Under the pieces are notes generated by a model that worked only from the letters and a program-made list of their open reading frames with translations, searched no databases and was not told the DNA's origin. Source: Clostridia bacterium (GTDB taxonomy: Bacteria > Bacillota > Clostridia > TANB77 > CAG-508). Taken from it: a DNA stretch of 64,000 nt. Shown piece after piece: positions 53,439-62,491 of this stretch (position 1 is the stretch's first letter; every line of letters begins with the position of its first letter). The position numbers and the translations under genes were made by a program. The stretch lies in the NCBI GenBank assembly GCA_900770385.1, contig CAAGKK010000041.1, positions 1 to 64,000 of the forward strand, given 5' to 3'.

Positions 53439-54296
53439 ATGACTCAAGCTGATAGAAATTTTATAGAAACATGCAAAAAGATATTAGATGAAGGATATTC
53501 ATCAGAAGGAACTAATGTAAGAACACGATGGCAAGATGGAGAAGAAGCAAATTATATTTCAATAGTAGGAGTTAGTAATGTATATGATGTTGGAAAAGAA
53601 TTCCCAATGATTACACTTAGAAATAACTCTAAAACTGTTATAAGAGCAATAGATGAGATATTATGGATATGGCAAAAGAAATCAAACAACATTAAAGATT
53701 TAAATTCTCATATTTGGGATCAGTGGGCAGATGAAAATGGTAGTATAGGTAAAGCTTATGGATATCAGCTAGGTAAAAAATATAAATTTAAAACAAAAGA
53801 TGGAATAAAAGAAATGGATCAAGTTGATTATGTATTATATTTATTAAATAATGACCCAGCTAGCAGAAGAATTATGACTAATATATTTAATCATGAAGAG
53901 TTAAAAGATATGAATTTAGAGCCTTGTGCATATGGCACACAATGGCTAGTAAAAGGTGGAAAATTACACCTAATACTAAATCAGCGTTCTCAAGACATGC
54001 TTGCAGCAAACGGATGGAATACAATGCAATATGCAGCACTTTTATGTATGTTTGCTCAGGTAGCCGGTTTAGAAGTAGGAACTTTAACACATAACATAGG
54101 AGATTGTCATATATATGATAGACATATTCCATTAATAAAAAAATTGATAGAAGCAGATACAATGGAAGTTTCTCCTAAATTAGTAATTAATAATAATACT
54201 AAAAATTTTTACGAATTTAAGGTAGAAGATTTTGAAATTAAGGATTATGATTATAATAAAGATATAAATTTAGGAAAAATACCAGTAGCTATATAA
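53439..54296 (+). CDS. thyA: Thymidylate synthase ThyA (phi3T/B. subtilis ThyA type)
   Basis: ThyA makes dTMP from dUMP with methylene-tetrahydrofolate. The 285-residue protein has VRTRWQDGEEANY, ILWIWQKKSNNIKDL, the catalytic Cys in LEPCAYGTQW, LNQRSQDMLAANGWNTMQY and HNIGDCHIYDRH. These variants match the divergent B. subtilis ThyA/phage phi3T enzyme and differ from the common PPCHxxYQF form of ThyB and E. coli ThyA. The dihydrofolate reductase that regenerates the cofactor is encoded 21 bp downstream. Confidence 0.92.
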   Translation: MTQADRNFIETCKKILDEGYSSEGTNVRTRWQDGEEANYISIVGVSNVYDVGKEFPMITLRNNSKTVIRAIDEILWIWQKKSNNIKDLNSHIWDQWADENGSIGKAYGYQLGKKYKFKTKDGIKEMDQVDYVLYLLNNDPASRRIMTNIFNHEELKDMNLEPCAYGTQWLVKGGKLHLILNQRSQDMLAANGWNTMQYAALLCMFAQVAGLEVGTLTHNIGDCHIYDRHIPLIKKLIEADTMEVSPKLVINNNTKNFYEFKVEDFEIKDYDYNKDINLGKIPVAI

Positions 54297-54317
54297 GTAA
54301 GAGAGGAATGAAAAATA

Positions 54318-54806
54318 ATGTTAAGTATAATAGTAGCAGTTGCTAAAAATAATGTTATAGGAAAAGATAATCAACTAATTTGGCATTTGCCAGAAGATTT
54401 GAAGAGATTTAAAGAAATCACATCAGGTCATACAATAATAATGGGAAGGAAAACTTTTGAATCGTTAGGAAGAGTATTACCAAATAGAAAACATATTATA
54501 TTATGCAATGATGCAGATTTAAACATAAATGATGAAAATGTTACAATTGTTGATGACATTAATAGATTAGGAGAATATATAAATAAAGAAGAAGAAAACT
54601 TTATAATAGGAGGCGCAACTATTTATAAACTAATGCTTCCTAAAGTAGACAAATTATATATTACTAAAATAAATCAAGAATTTGATGGCGATGTGTATTT
54701 TCCAGAAATCAGCGAAGAAAACTGGAAAATTACACAACGAGTAAAAGGAAAAAAAGATGAAAAAAATCCATATGATTATGAATATATTACATATGAAAAA
54801 ATATAA
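54318..54806 (+). CDS. folA: Dihydrofolate reductase
   Basis: DHFR reduces dihydrofolate to tetrahydrofolate with NADPH. The 162-residue protein shows MLSIIVAVAKNNVIGKDNQL, IWHLPEDLKRFKEIT with the catalytic Asp, IIMGRKTFESLGRVLPNR and FIIGGATIYKLMLP. Size and motifs are those of chromosomal DHFR. It is co-transcribed with thyA, the usual pairing. Confidence 0.94.
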   Translation: MLSIIVAVAKNNVIGKDNQLIWHLPEDLKRFKEITSGHTIIMGRKTFESLGRVLPNRKHIILCNDADLNINDENVTIVDDINRLGEYINKEEENFIIGGATIYKLMLPKVDKLYITKINQEFDGDVYFPEISEENWKITQRVKGKKDEKNPYDYEYITYEKI

Positions 54807-54815
54807 CTAAAATTA

Positions 54816-54844
54816 TTGAATAAATTTATCATATATTGTAAAAT
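54816..54844 (+). promoter_or_regulatory. Promoter of the DUF5684 gene
   Basis: TTGAAT (54816-54821), 17-bp spacer, TAAAAT (54839-54844). Confidence 0.6.
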
Positions 54845-54879
54845 AAAGTTGTAAAATAAATAAAAGGAGGAAATTTTAT

Positions 54880-55353
54880 ATGTATGCTGACAATTTATAT
54901 TTAAGTGCAAGTTCAAATATGACAGATGCTGGGTATGCAGCTTTAGGAGGAGTAGTAGGAGGAGCTTTTGCAGGAATGATGATGGGAATAGTTTTCATTT
55001 CTATATGTATAGGAGTTTTAACTATTATTGCAAACTGGAGATTATTTAGCAAAGCTGGACAAGCAGGATGGAAATCAATTATACCAATATATAACTTAGT
55101 TATTTTATTTAGAATAGCTGGAGTATCACCATGGTGGATATTGGGATATTTTGCAGCATGGGTACCTTTTGTAGGATGGATATTATCAGTTGGAGTTTCA
55201 ATTTATGTAATGGTTAAACTTGCTAAAGCATTTGGAAAAGGTGACGGATTTGCAGTAGGTTTAATATTATTAAATACAATATTTATAATGATATTAGCAT
55301 TTGGAAGTTCAGAATATCAATTAAATAATTCTTCAGAAGTAAAAGCAGAATAA
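54880..55353 (+). CDS. DUF5684-type membrane protein
   Basis: The 157-residue protein has four hydrophobic segments and the motif WRLFSKAGQAGWKSIIPIYN, followed by WWILGYFAAWVPFVGWIL and KLAKAFGKGDGFAVGLILL. This is the conserved core of DUF5684, a family of unknown function found in Firmicutes. It stands alone between its promoter and a terminator. Confidence 0.78.
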   Translation: MYADNLYLSASSNMTDAGYAALGGVVGGAFAGMMMGIVFISICIGVLTIIANWRLFSKAGQAGWKSIIPIYNLVILFRIAGVSPWWILGYFAAWVPFVGWILSVGVSIYVMVKLAKAFGKGDGFAVGLILLNTIFIMILAFGSSEYQLNNSSEVKAE

Positions 55354-55380
55354 AAAAATTCTTACTATATAAGTAATATA

Positions 55381-55413
55381 AAAAATTCTTAGTGAATAAC
55401 TAAGAATTTTTTT
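55381..55413 (+). terminator. Rho-independent terminator
   Basis: AAAAATTCTTAGT (55381-55393) pairs with ACTAAGAATTTTT (55399-55411), with two more T. Confidence 0.85.
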
Positions 55414-55509
55414 GTGCTTATTAAATTAAGTAAATTTCATTTACTTTTGAATATGTTTATGATATTATAATACACGAAAATGAAAATATAAATAAAGGAG
55501 TAATAATAA

Positions 55510-56601
55510 ATGAAAATAGGTATTGTAGGGCTTCCTAATGTCGGAAAAAGTACAATGTTTAATGCAATTACCAATGCAGGAGCAGAATGTGCAAATTATC
55601 CATTTTGTACAATAGAACCCAATGTTGGAGTGGTTCCTGTTCCAGATGAAAGACTTGATGCTTTAACTAAAATGTATAATCCACAAAAAACTACACATGC
55701 AGTAATTGAATTTGTAGATATTGCAGGGTTAGTTAAAGGAGCAAGTAAAGGAGAAGGATTAGGTAATAAATTTTTATCACATATTAGAGAAGTAGATAGC
55801 ATAGTAGAAGTAGTTAGATGTTTTGAAAATCCAAATGTTGTTCATGTGGATGGAAATATTAACCCAACTAGAGATATAGAAACAATAAATTTAGAATTAA
55901 TATTTGCAGATTTGGAAACAATAGAAAAAAGATTAGAAAGAGCAAGAGTGAAACTAAAAGCAGATAAAAAAGCTAAACTAGAAATAGATGTATTAGAAAA
56001 AATAAAAACAAGTTTAGAAGCAGGCATATCAGCAAGAAGTATAGAATTAACAGAAGAAGAAAAAGAATATATAAAAGATGTATATCTTTTAACAGCAAAG
56101 CCAATACTTTATATAGCAAATGTTTCTGAAGAACAATTAAATAAAACAGATAGTGATGAATATGTTCAACAAGTAAAGGAATATGCAAGTAGAGAAAGAG
56201 CTAAAGTAATTCCATTATGTGTAAAAATAGAAGAAGAATTGTCTTCTTTAGATGGCGAAGATAAACAAGAAATGCTAGAGGCATTAGGATTAAAAGAATC
56301 AGGATTAGACAAAGTAGTAAAAGCAAGTTATGACTTATTAGGACTAATGTCATTTTTAACTGCAGGTGAGCCAGAAGTTAGAGCGTGGACAATAAAAAAA
56401 GGCACAAAAGCACCAGAAGCAGCAGGAAAAATTCATTCTGATATTCAAAGAGGTTTTATAAAAGCTGAAGTAGTAAGTTTTGGTGATTTAATGAGAGAAG
56501 GATCTATGAATGCAGTTAGAGAGAAGGGGCTTCTAAGAATGGAAGGAAAAGAATATGTTATGCAAGATGGTGATATTGTTTTATTTAGGTTTAATGTATA
56601 G
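55510..56601 (+). CDS. ychF: Ribosome-binding ATPase YchF (Obg family)
   Basis: YchF is an Obg-family protein that hydrolyses ATP and binds ribosomes. The 363-residue protein has G1 GLPNVGKSTMFNAIT, G3 DIAGLVKGASKGEGLGNKFL and, in place of the guanine-specific NKxD, NVSE in YIANVSEEQL, the mark of ATP preference. The C-terminal TGS domain ends MEGKEYVMQDGDIVLFRFNV. All family features are normal. Confidence 0.95.
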   Translation: MKIGIVGLPNVGKSTMFNAITNAGAECANYPFCTIEPNVGVVPVPDERLDALTKMYNPQKTTHAVIEFVDIAGLVKGASKGEGLGNKFLSHIREVDSIVEVVRCFENPNVVHVDGNINPTRDIETINLELIFADLETIEKRLERARVKLKADKKAKLEIDVLEKIKTSLEAGISARSIELTEEEKEYIKDVYLLTAKPILYIANVSEEQLNKTDSDEYVQQVKEYASRERAKVIPLCVKIEEELSSLDGEDKQEMLEALGLKESGLDKVVKASYDLLGLMSFLTAGEPEVRAWTIKKGTKAPEAAGKIHSDIQRGFIKAEVVSFGDLMREGSMNAVREKGLLRMEGKEYVMQDGDIVLFRFNV

Positions 56602-56663
56602 ATATTGTGTTTGAGAAAATAACTTCAAACTAAATATAAATTTAACGAAAAGGAGAAAAGAAA

Positions 56664-58067
56664 ATGAGTGAAGAAACTAAAGAATTAAAAGACAAATTAT
56701 TTAATAAAAAAGAAAATGGTTGGCTTAAAGTTGACGAAGAAAAAAATAAATTAATAATGAATTTTTCTGACGAATTTATTTATTTTCTTAACAAAGGAAA
56801 AACAGAAAGGGAATGTGCAAGTTTTGCTAAGAAAATGTTAAATGAAAACGGATTTAAATGTATATGCGAATATGAAAGATTAAATCCGGGAGATAAGGTA
56901 TATTATATAAATAAAAATAAAAGCGTATATGCAGCGATTATAGGAAACCAAAAAGTTGAAGACGGATTAAATATTGTAGGAGCACATATTGATTCACCAA
57001 GATTAGACTTGAAACCAAATCCATTATATGAAGAAGGTGGATTTGCATATTTTAAAACACACTATTATGGCGGAATTAAAAAATATCAATGGACAACAAT
57101 ACCTTTAGCAATACATGGTGTGGTTATAAAAACTAATGGAGAAAAAGTAACTATAAATATAGGAGAAGATGAAGAAGATCCAATATTTACAATAACAGAC
57201 CTTTTACCACATTTAGCACAAGAACAAATGGAAAGAAAATTAAAAGAAGGAGTAAAAGGAGAAGATTTAAACTTATTAATTGGAAGTAGACCATATAATG
57301 ACAAAGATATTGAAGAAAAAGTAAAATTGAATATTTTAAACATTTTAAATAAAAAATATGGAATTGTAGAAGAAGATTTCTTAAGTGCAGAATTAGAATT
57401 AGTACCTGCATTCAAGGCAAGAAGCTTAGGATTTGATAGTAGTATGGTTGCGGGATATGGACAAGATGACAGAGTATGTGCATATACTGCTATAAGAGGA
57501 TTATTAGATACAAAATCACCAGAAAAAACAGCTGTAATGATATTATCAGATAAAGAAGAAATTGGAAGCATGGGAAATACAGGAATGGAATCATTAATAT
57601 TTGATTATTTCATATCTGAGATTTTAAATAAAACAGGAGAAAACAAACCAGATTTAATTAGAAAAGTATTTTGCAATTCAAGAATGTTATCATCAGATGT
57701 AGATGCTGGATACGATCCAATATATGCTAGTGTTTCAGATACAAAAAATGCTGGATATTTAGGAAAAGGAATCGCAGTAGTAAAATATACTGGAGCAAGA
57801 GGAAAATCTGGAGCATCTGATGCAAATGCAGAATTTGTTGCAGAAATAAGAAAAATGCTAAATGATAATAATATATCTTATCAACTTACAGAATTAGGAA
57901 AAGTAGATGTTGGAGGCGGCGGAACAATTGCATATATTTTAGCTAATAAAGGAGTAGATGTAATTGATTGTGGTGTGCCGGTATTATCAATGCATGCACC
58001 ATATGAAGTAACATCAAAATATGATATTTATTGCGCATATGAAACATACAGAGCTTTTTGGAATTAA
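56664..58067 (+). CDS. M18-family aminopeptidase
   Basis: The 467-residue metallopeptidase has the M18 zinc ligands and catalytic residues: GAHIDSPRLDLKPNPLYEE, GYGQDDRVCAY, LSDKEEIGSMGNTGMES, SSDVDAGYDP and VLSMHAPYEVTSKYD near the C-terminus. The family forms dodecameric cytoplasmic aminopeptidases acting on peptides, often with acidic N-termini. It begins with an AAGGAGAA site and ends at a shared hairpin. Confidence 0.92.
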   Translation: MSEETKELKDKLFNKKENGWLKVDEEKNKLIMNFSDEFIYFLNKGKTERECASFAKKMLNENGFKCICEYERLNPGDKVYYINKNKSVYAAIIGNQKVEDGLNIVGAHIDSPRLDLKPNPLYEEGGFAYFKTHYYGGIKKYQWTTIPLAIHGVVIKTNGEKVTINIGEDEEDPIFTITDLLPHLAQEQMERKLKEGVKGEDLNLLIGSRPYNDKDIEEKVKLNILNILNKKYGIVEEDFLSAELELVPAFKARSLGFDSSMVAGYGQDDRVCAYTAIRGLLDTKSPEKTAVMILSDKEEIGSMGNTGMESLIFDYFISEILNKTGENKPDLIRKVFCNSRMLSSDVDAGYDPIYASVSDTKNAGYLGKGIAVVKYTGARGKSGASDANAEFVAEIRKMLNDNNISYQLTELGKVDVGGGGTIAYILANKGVDVIDCGVPVLSMHAPYEVTSKYDIYCAYETYRAFWN

Positions 58068-58087
58068 AAAGAACAATAGTAGAAAAT

Positions 58088-58120
58088 AAAAAAATGTGAT
58101 TTTTATAATCACATTTTTTT
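58088..58120. terminator. Bidirectional terminator between M18 peptidase and rpmF
   Basis: A 14-bp stem, 58088-58101 with 58107-58120, flanked by A-run and T-run, serves both convergent genes. The rpmF stop is at its right edge. Confidence 0.85.
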
Positions 58121-58313
58121 ATTTATTTTCTTCATTATTTTTTATAGTCATAACTTCTTTACCTTTGTAATATCCACAGTTAGAACATACTCTGTGTGGT
58201 AATACAGTTTCATGACAATGTGGGCAAGTAGCTAATGTTTTGTTTTCTAATTTCCATGTAGATCTTTTTAAATGTGTTCTAGCTTTTGACCATCTTCTTT
58301 TTGGTTGTGCCAT
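58119..58313 (-). CDS. rpmF: Ribosomal protein L32
   Basis: The 64-residue protein begins MAQPKRRWSKARTHLKRSTW and holds the zinc ribbon CPHC...CSNC. The four cysteines show it is the zinc-binding form and not the Cys-less paralogue. The tail KGKEVMTIKNNEENK is normal. GAGGGA precedes the start. The DUF177/YceD gene that usually precedes rpmF is absent. Confidence 0.95.
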   Translation of the reverse strand: MAQPKRRWSKARTHLKRSTWKLENKTLATCPHCHETVLPHRVCSNCGYYKGKEVMTIKNNEENK

Positions 58314-58381
58314 TTCAATCCCTCCCCTGAATGCGATATTTCTATCTATATAAATTTTAATCTAAATTAAGTCACTATAAA

Positions 58382-58410
58382 AGTATACAATTTTTTTATT
58401 TATTTGTCAA
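58382..58410 (-). promoter_or_regulatory. Promoter of rpmF
   Basis: On the minus strand TTGACA (58410-58405), a 17-bp spacer and TATACT (58387-58382). The leader is about 60 nt. Confidence 0.78.
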
Positions 58411-58471
58411 GAGAGAGTAAATGAATTTGTCAGTAAATTTGAAATATTATTAAATTTGTGGTATTATTATA

Positions 58472-58500
58472 TTGTATATGTGGTTAAAAAGCCATAATAC
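58472..58500 (+). promoter_or_regulatory. Candidate promoter of the 83-aa ORF
   Basis: TTGTAT (58472-58477), 17-bp spacer, TAATAC (58495-58500). Both boxes are imperfect. Confidence 0.4.
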
Positions 58501-58536
58501 AGAAAAGATCATACACAAAATAAAAGGAGAAGTGAT

Positions 58537-58788
58537 ATGTTTTACAAATTCAAATATCAATCTGATAATGTTCGGGTATTATCCAAATGCAGATTGACCC
58601 AAGAAGAAGTGCAAGCAATAATAAAACTTGTAAAAGAGAGTTTAAATGCAAGGACAATTTGGTATGAATCGTCCATGAGGGAAATCCCAAGGGAAATATA
58701 TCATCTTTTAGAAGATGATATAAAATTGAAAATGGTAAAAACAAAGCGATCTATATCTGGCAAAATCATTATAAAAATTATTTTGTAG
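58537..58788 (+). CDS. Small basic protein of unknown function
   Basis: The 83-residue protein (MFYKFKYQSDNVRVLSKCRL...) has a predicted helix with QEEVQAIIKLVKESLNA and a basic C-terminal half with TKRSISGKIIIKIIL. No motif is recognised. An AAAGGAG site and a promoter-like pair lie upstream and a hairpin downstream, so it is a stand-alone transcription unit. Its G+C content is slightly above that of its neighbours, which may indicate different ancestry. Confidence 0.6.
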   Translation: MFYKFKYQSDNVRVLSKCRLTQEEVQAIIKLVKESLNARTIWYESSMREIPREIYHLLEDDIKLKMVKTKRSISGKIIIKIIL

Positions 58789-58798
58789 TATGATGAAC

Positions 58799-58829
58799 AA
58801 AAGCGTGGTTTTATAAACTGCGCTTTTCT
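58799..58829 (+). terminator. Probable terminator of the 83-aa ORF
   Basis: AAAAGCG (58799-58805) pairs with CGCTTTT (58821-58827), with inner pairs GTTT/AAAC. Confidence 0.6.
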
Positions 58830-58890
58830 CATATAGTATGAAATTTCTCATTTTCTACTATATGAAAAAATATATTTATTTAAATATGTA

Positions 58891-58919
58891 TTTTCATTAT
58901 TAATAAAATATGATATAAT
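58891..58919 (+). promoter_or_regulatory. Promoter of the comEB-der operon
   Basis: Extended -10 TGA-TATAAT (58914-58919) with a weak -35 TTTTCA (58891-58896) at 17 bp. Confidence 0.5.
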
Positions 58920-58944
58920 AACAAACATAGAAAGGTGGAAAAAT

Positions 58945-59439
58945 ATGCCTAAAAGAGTTGATAAAATAAATTATTATTTAGATATTGCAGAAACAGTAGC
59001 TGAAAGAGGAACATGTCTTAGAAAAGATTATGGATGCATAATAGTAAAAAATGATGAAATAATATCAACTGGATATAGTGGAGCACCTAGAGGAAGAATA
59101 AACTGTATAGATTTAGGATATTGTATGAAAAAGAAAATCTATCCAGATGTACATCATGGAGGACACGATGCATGCAGAAGTGTTCATGCAGAACAAAATG
59201 CTATTATAAGTGCAGCTAGAAAAGATATGTTAGATTCAACAATGTTTCTAGTTGGTAGAAGAAAAGATAATAAAAAATACGAAGAAGGAGCTATGTCCTG
59301 CCAAATGTGTAGAAAAATGATAATCAATGCAGGAATAAAAGAAGTTATTGTTAGAATTTCTAAAACAAAATATATAAAAGTAAATGTACAAGAATGGATT
59401 GATAATGACGATTTATTAAAAGGAAAAACAACTTACTAG
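58945..59439 (+). CDS. comEB: Deoxycytidylate deaminase (ComEB-like)
   Basis: dCMP deaminase makes dUMP, the substrate of the thyA product encoded 5 kb upstream. The 164-residue protein has the zinc/catalytic motifs SVHAEQNAII (His81, Glu83) and SCQMCRKMIINAG with the Cys pair, and the N-terminal LRKDYGCIIVKN-STGYSGAPRG typical of the dCMP type. Late-competence protein ComEB belongs to the same family; no other com genes are near. Confidence 0.9.
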   Translation: MPKRVDKINYYLDIAETVAERGTCLRKDYGCIIVKNDEIISTGYSGAPRGRINCIDLGYCMKKKIYPDVHHGGHDACRSVHAEQNAIISAARKDMLDSTMFLVGRRKDNKKYEEGAMSCQMCRKMIINAGIKEVIVRISKTKYIKVNVQEWIDNDDLLKGKTTY

Positions 59440-59454
59440 AAAGGAAAATTTAAA

Positions 59455-60783
59455 ATGGCAAAACCAATTGTAGCAATAGTGGGAAAACCAAATGTAGGAA
59501 AATCTACATTTTTCAATTATATAATAGGACAAAGAATATCTATTGTTGAAGATACACCAGGAGTTACAAGAGATAGAGTATATGGAGAAACAACTTGGAG
59601 AGATAGAGAGTTTACATTAGTAGATACAGCAGGTATAGAAGAAGAAAGTCAGGATATAATTGTTAATCAAATGAGAAAACAAGCAGAGATTGCTATTAAT
59701 ATAGCTGATGTAATATTATTTTTAACAGATTTAAAACAAGGCGTTACAGCAGCAGATAAAGATATTGCATTAATGTTAAAAAAATCAAAGAAAAAAATTA
59801 TATTAGTATGTAACAAAGCAGATAATTTTGGAAAAGAATCAGATGATATATATGAATTTTATAATTTGGGTATAGGAGAACCAATGCCTATTTCCGCTGC
59901 TAATGCAAAAGGAATAGGAGATGTATTAGATAAGGTATATGAAGCATTACCAAAACAAAAAGAAAAAGATGATGATAATGAAATAATTAAAGTTGCAGTA
60001 ATAGGAAAACCAAACGTAGGAAAATCATCATTAATTAATAGAATATTAGGGGAAGAAAGATTAATTGTAAGTAATATAGCAGGTACAACTAGAGATGCAA
60101 TAGATTCATATTTTGAAAATGAATTTGGAAAATATAAATTCATTGATACAGCTGGAATAAGAAAAAAGAGTAAAGTAAAAGAATCAATAGAAAAGTTTAG
60201 TATTATGAGAACCTTGTTAGCCATTGAACGCTCTGATGTGTGCTTGATGATGATTGATGCAACAGAAGGTGTTACTGACCAAGATGCAAAAATAGCAGGA
60301 GAAGCACATGAAGCTGGAAAAGGTATAATTCTAGTTGTTAATAAATGGGATGAGATAGATAAAGATACTAACACTATTGAAAAATTTAAAAAAGATATAT
60401 ATAATAAATTAGCATATTTAAATTATGCACCTATCATTTTTATATCTGCAAAAACAGGTCAAAGAGTTAGTAAATTATATGAATTAATAAATAATGTAGC
60501 AAGTCAAAACGCAATAAGAGTAAATACATCTATGTTAAATCAAGTATTAAATGAGGCCATTGCAATAGTACAACCTCCAACTGATAAAGGAAAAAGGTTA
60601 AAAATATTTTATATTACGCAGCCAAGTACAAAACCACCAACTTTTGTAGTTTTTGTAAATGATAAAGAATTATTTCATTTTTCTTATCAGAGATATTTAA
60701 TAAATCAATTAAGAAAAGAATTTGGGCTACAAGGAACACCTGTAAGGTTGATTGTTAGAGAAAAATTAGAAAAAGATATTTAA
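59455..60783 (+). CDS. der: GTPase Der (EngA)
   Basis: Der is an essential GTPase in 50S assembly. The 442-residue protein has two consecutive G domains: GKPNVGKSTFFNYI, VDTAGI and NKAD in the first (1-165), GKPNVGKSSLINRI, DTAGIRKKSKV and NKWD in the second (175-345), then a KH-like C-terminal domain with RLKIFYITQPSTKPPTFVVF. All features are standard. Confidence 0.96.
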   Translation: MAKPIVAIVGKPNVGKSTFFNYIIGQRISIVEDTPGVTRDRVYGETTWRDREFTLVDTAGIEEESQDIIVNQMRKQAEIAINIADVILFLTDLKQGVTAADKDIALMLKKSKKKIILVCNKADNFGKESDDIYEFYNLGIGEPMPISAANAKGIGDVLDKVYEALPKQKEKDDDNEIIKVAVIGKPNVGKSSLINRILGEERLIVSNIAGTTRDAIDSYFENEFGKYKFIDTAGIRKKSKVKESIEKFSIMRTLLAIERSDVCLMMIDATEGVTDQDAKIAGEAHEAGKGIILVVNKWDEIDKDTNTIEKFKKDIYNKLAYLNYAPIIFISAKTGQRVSKLYELINNVASQNAIRVNTSMLNQVLNEAIAIVQPPTDKGKRLKIFYITQPSTKPPTFVVFVNDKELFHFSYQRYLINQLRKEFGLQGTPVRLIVREKLEKDI

Positions 60784-60801
60784 ACAAAGGAGAAAATAAA
60801 A

Positions 60802-61452
60802 ATGTTACCTTATTATATTATAATTGGAATAATAGCTTATTTAATTGGAAGTGTTAATTTTTCTATTTTAATAAGCAAAAAAAAGGCAGGGTTTGATATA
60901 AGAGAAAAAGGAAGTGGCAATGCAGGAACTACTAATATGCTTAGAAGTGTAGGAAAAGGAGCCGCATTAATAACTCTTATACTAGACATATTAAAAGGAA
61001 TTATTTCTATACTATTTTCAATATTCTATGGTTTTATATTATATAAAATTTGGAATATACATGTTGATCCTGCAATATTAGTACAAATTTCAGGAATATG
61101 CGTTATATTAGGACATACATATCCTATATACTTTGGATTTAAAGGTGGAAAAGGGGTTGCTACTGCATTAGGAATATTATTAATAACTAACTGGCATATA
61201 GGACTTATTTGTTTAGTTTTTGCATTGATATTAATAATAATGACAAAAATGGTTTCTGTTGGAGCTCTGGGAGCAGCAATATTATTTCCAGTTTTAACAT
61301 TATTTAGTTATGAAACATATTTTATAGAACCAGGAAATTACATTATATATAGTATATTAATTGCTGTTATAGTTTGTTTTAATCATAGATCAAACATTAA
61401 AAGACTTATGAATGGAACCGAAAATAAAATATCTTTTAAAAATACTAAATAA
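60802..61452 (+). CDS. plsY: Acyl-phosphate:glycerol-3-phosphate acyltransferase PlsY
   Basis: PlsY transfers the acyl group from acyl phosphate to glycerol 3-phosphate, the first step of phospholipid synthesis. The 216-residue membrane protein has SVNFSILISKKKAGFDIREKG, then GSGNAGTTNMLRSVGK and, after a helix, GHTYPIYFGFKGGKGVAT, with the three PlsY motifs. The lipid pathway continues with gpsA 11 bp downstream, which supplies glycerol 3-phosphate. Confidence 0.94.
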   Translation: MLPYYIIIGIIAYLIGSVNFSILISKKKAGFDIREKGSGNAGTTNMLRSVGKGAALITLILDILKGIISILFSIFYGFILYKIWNIHVDPAILVQISGICVILGHTYPIYFGFKGGKGVATALGILLITNWHIGLICLVFALILIIMTKMVSVGALGAAILFPVLTLFSYETYFIEPGNYIIYSILIAVIVCFNHRSNIKRLMNGTENKISFKNTK

Positions 61453-61463
61453 GGAGAAATGTA

Positions 61464-62450
61464 ATGAAAACTATAGCAATTATAGGTAGTGGCAGTTGGG
61501 GAATGGCACTAGGAATACATTTAGCTAATATAGGAAACAATGTGAAAATATGGTCATTCTTGCAAGAAGAAGCAGACATTATTAATATAGAAAGGAAATG
61601 TAAATTCTTACCTAATGTTGATAAAATACCAAATAATATCACAGCTACAACTAATTTTGAGGAATGCATAAGTAAATCAGATTACATATTTCATGTAACA
61701 CCATCAAAATTTACGAGAAATATTGTAAAAGAGTATAAAAAATTTGTAGATAATCAACCTATTATATTATGTTCCAAAGGATTTGAATCAGACACATTAT
61801 CTACTTTAGATGAAATTTTTAAGGAAGAACTACCAAACAATGAACTTGTAGTATTTTCAGGACCTAGCCATGCAGAAGAAGTTTCAAATAAAATACCAAC
61901 TGCTATGGTTCTAGCGGGGGAAAATAACAAATTATTATTTGATTTACAAGATTTAATGATGAATGAATATATGAGAATATATTTATCAAATGATCTTAAA
62001 GGAGTTGAGCTTGGAGGAGCACTAAAGAATATAATAGCTTTTTGTGCAGGTATGTTAGTGGGAATGAACTTAGGTGATAACTCTTTTGCAGCTTTAATTA
62101 CTAGAGGACTAAAAGAAATTTCGAGATTAGGTGTAGTATTAGGCGGAAAATATGAAACTTTTTATGGGCTATCAGGTTTAGGAGACTTAATTGTTACATG
62201 TGCTAGTAAGTATAGCAGAAATAGAAAAGCCGGAATATTAATAGGTCAAGGAAAAACAATAGAAGAAACACGAACGGAAGTTGGAATGACTATTGAAAGT
62301 ATAGATAATATAGAAGTTGCATATGAATTAAAAAATAAATATAAAATAGATATGCCAATTGTTACAACAGTTTATGATGTATTATATAATAACTTAAAAC
62401 CAAATATGGCAGTAAAAGAACTAATGCTTAGAGATAAAAAATTTGAATAA
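61464..62450 (+). CDS. gpsA: NAD(P)-dependent glycerol-3-phosphate dehydrogenase GpsA
   Basis: GpsA reduces dihydroxyacetone phosphate to sn-glycerol 3-phosphate, used by PlsY, PgsA and TagD of this window. The 328-residue protein has the NAD-binding GSGSWGMALGIHLA, VFSGPSHAEEV with the substrate loop, GGALKNIIAFCAGM with the catalytic Lys, and GLSGLGDLIVTCASKYSRNR. Normal in length. Confidence 0.95.
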   Translation: MKTIAIIGSGSWGMALGIHLANIGNNVKIWSFLQEEADIINIERKCKFLPNVDKIPNNITATTNFEECISKSDYIFHVTPSKFTRNIVKEYKKFVDNQPIILCSKGFESDTLSTLDEIFKEELPNNELVVFSGPSHAEEVSNKIPTAMVLAGENNKLLFDLQDLMMNEYMRIYLSNDLKGVELGGALKNIIAFCAGMLVGMNLGDNSFAALITRGLKEISRLGVVLGGKYETFYGLSGLGDLIVTCASKYSRNRKAGILIGQGKTIEETRTEVGMTIESIDNIEVAYELKNKYKIDMPIVTTVYDVLYNNLKPNMAVKELMLRDKKFE

Positions 62451-62491
62451 AAATTTTTTTATTGATAAAAATATTTAAAGGAGGTATTAAT

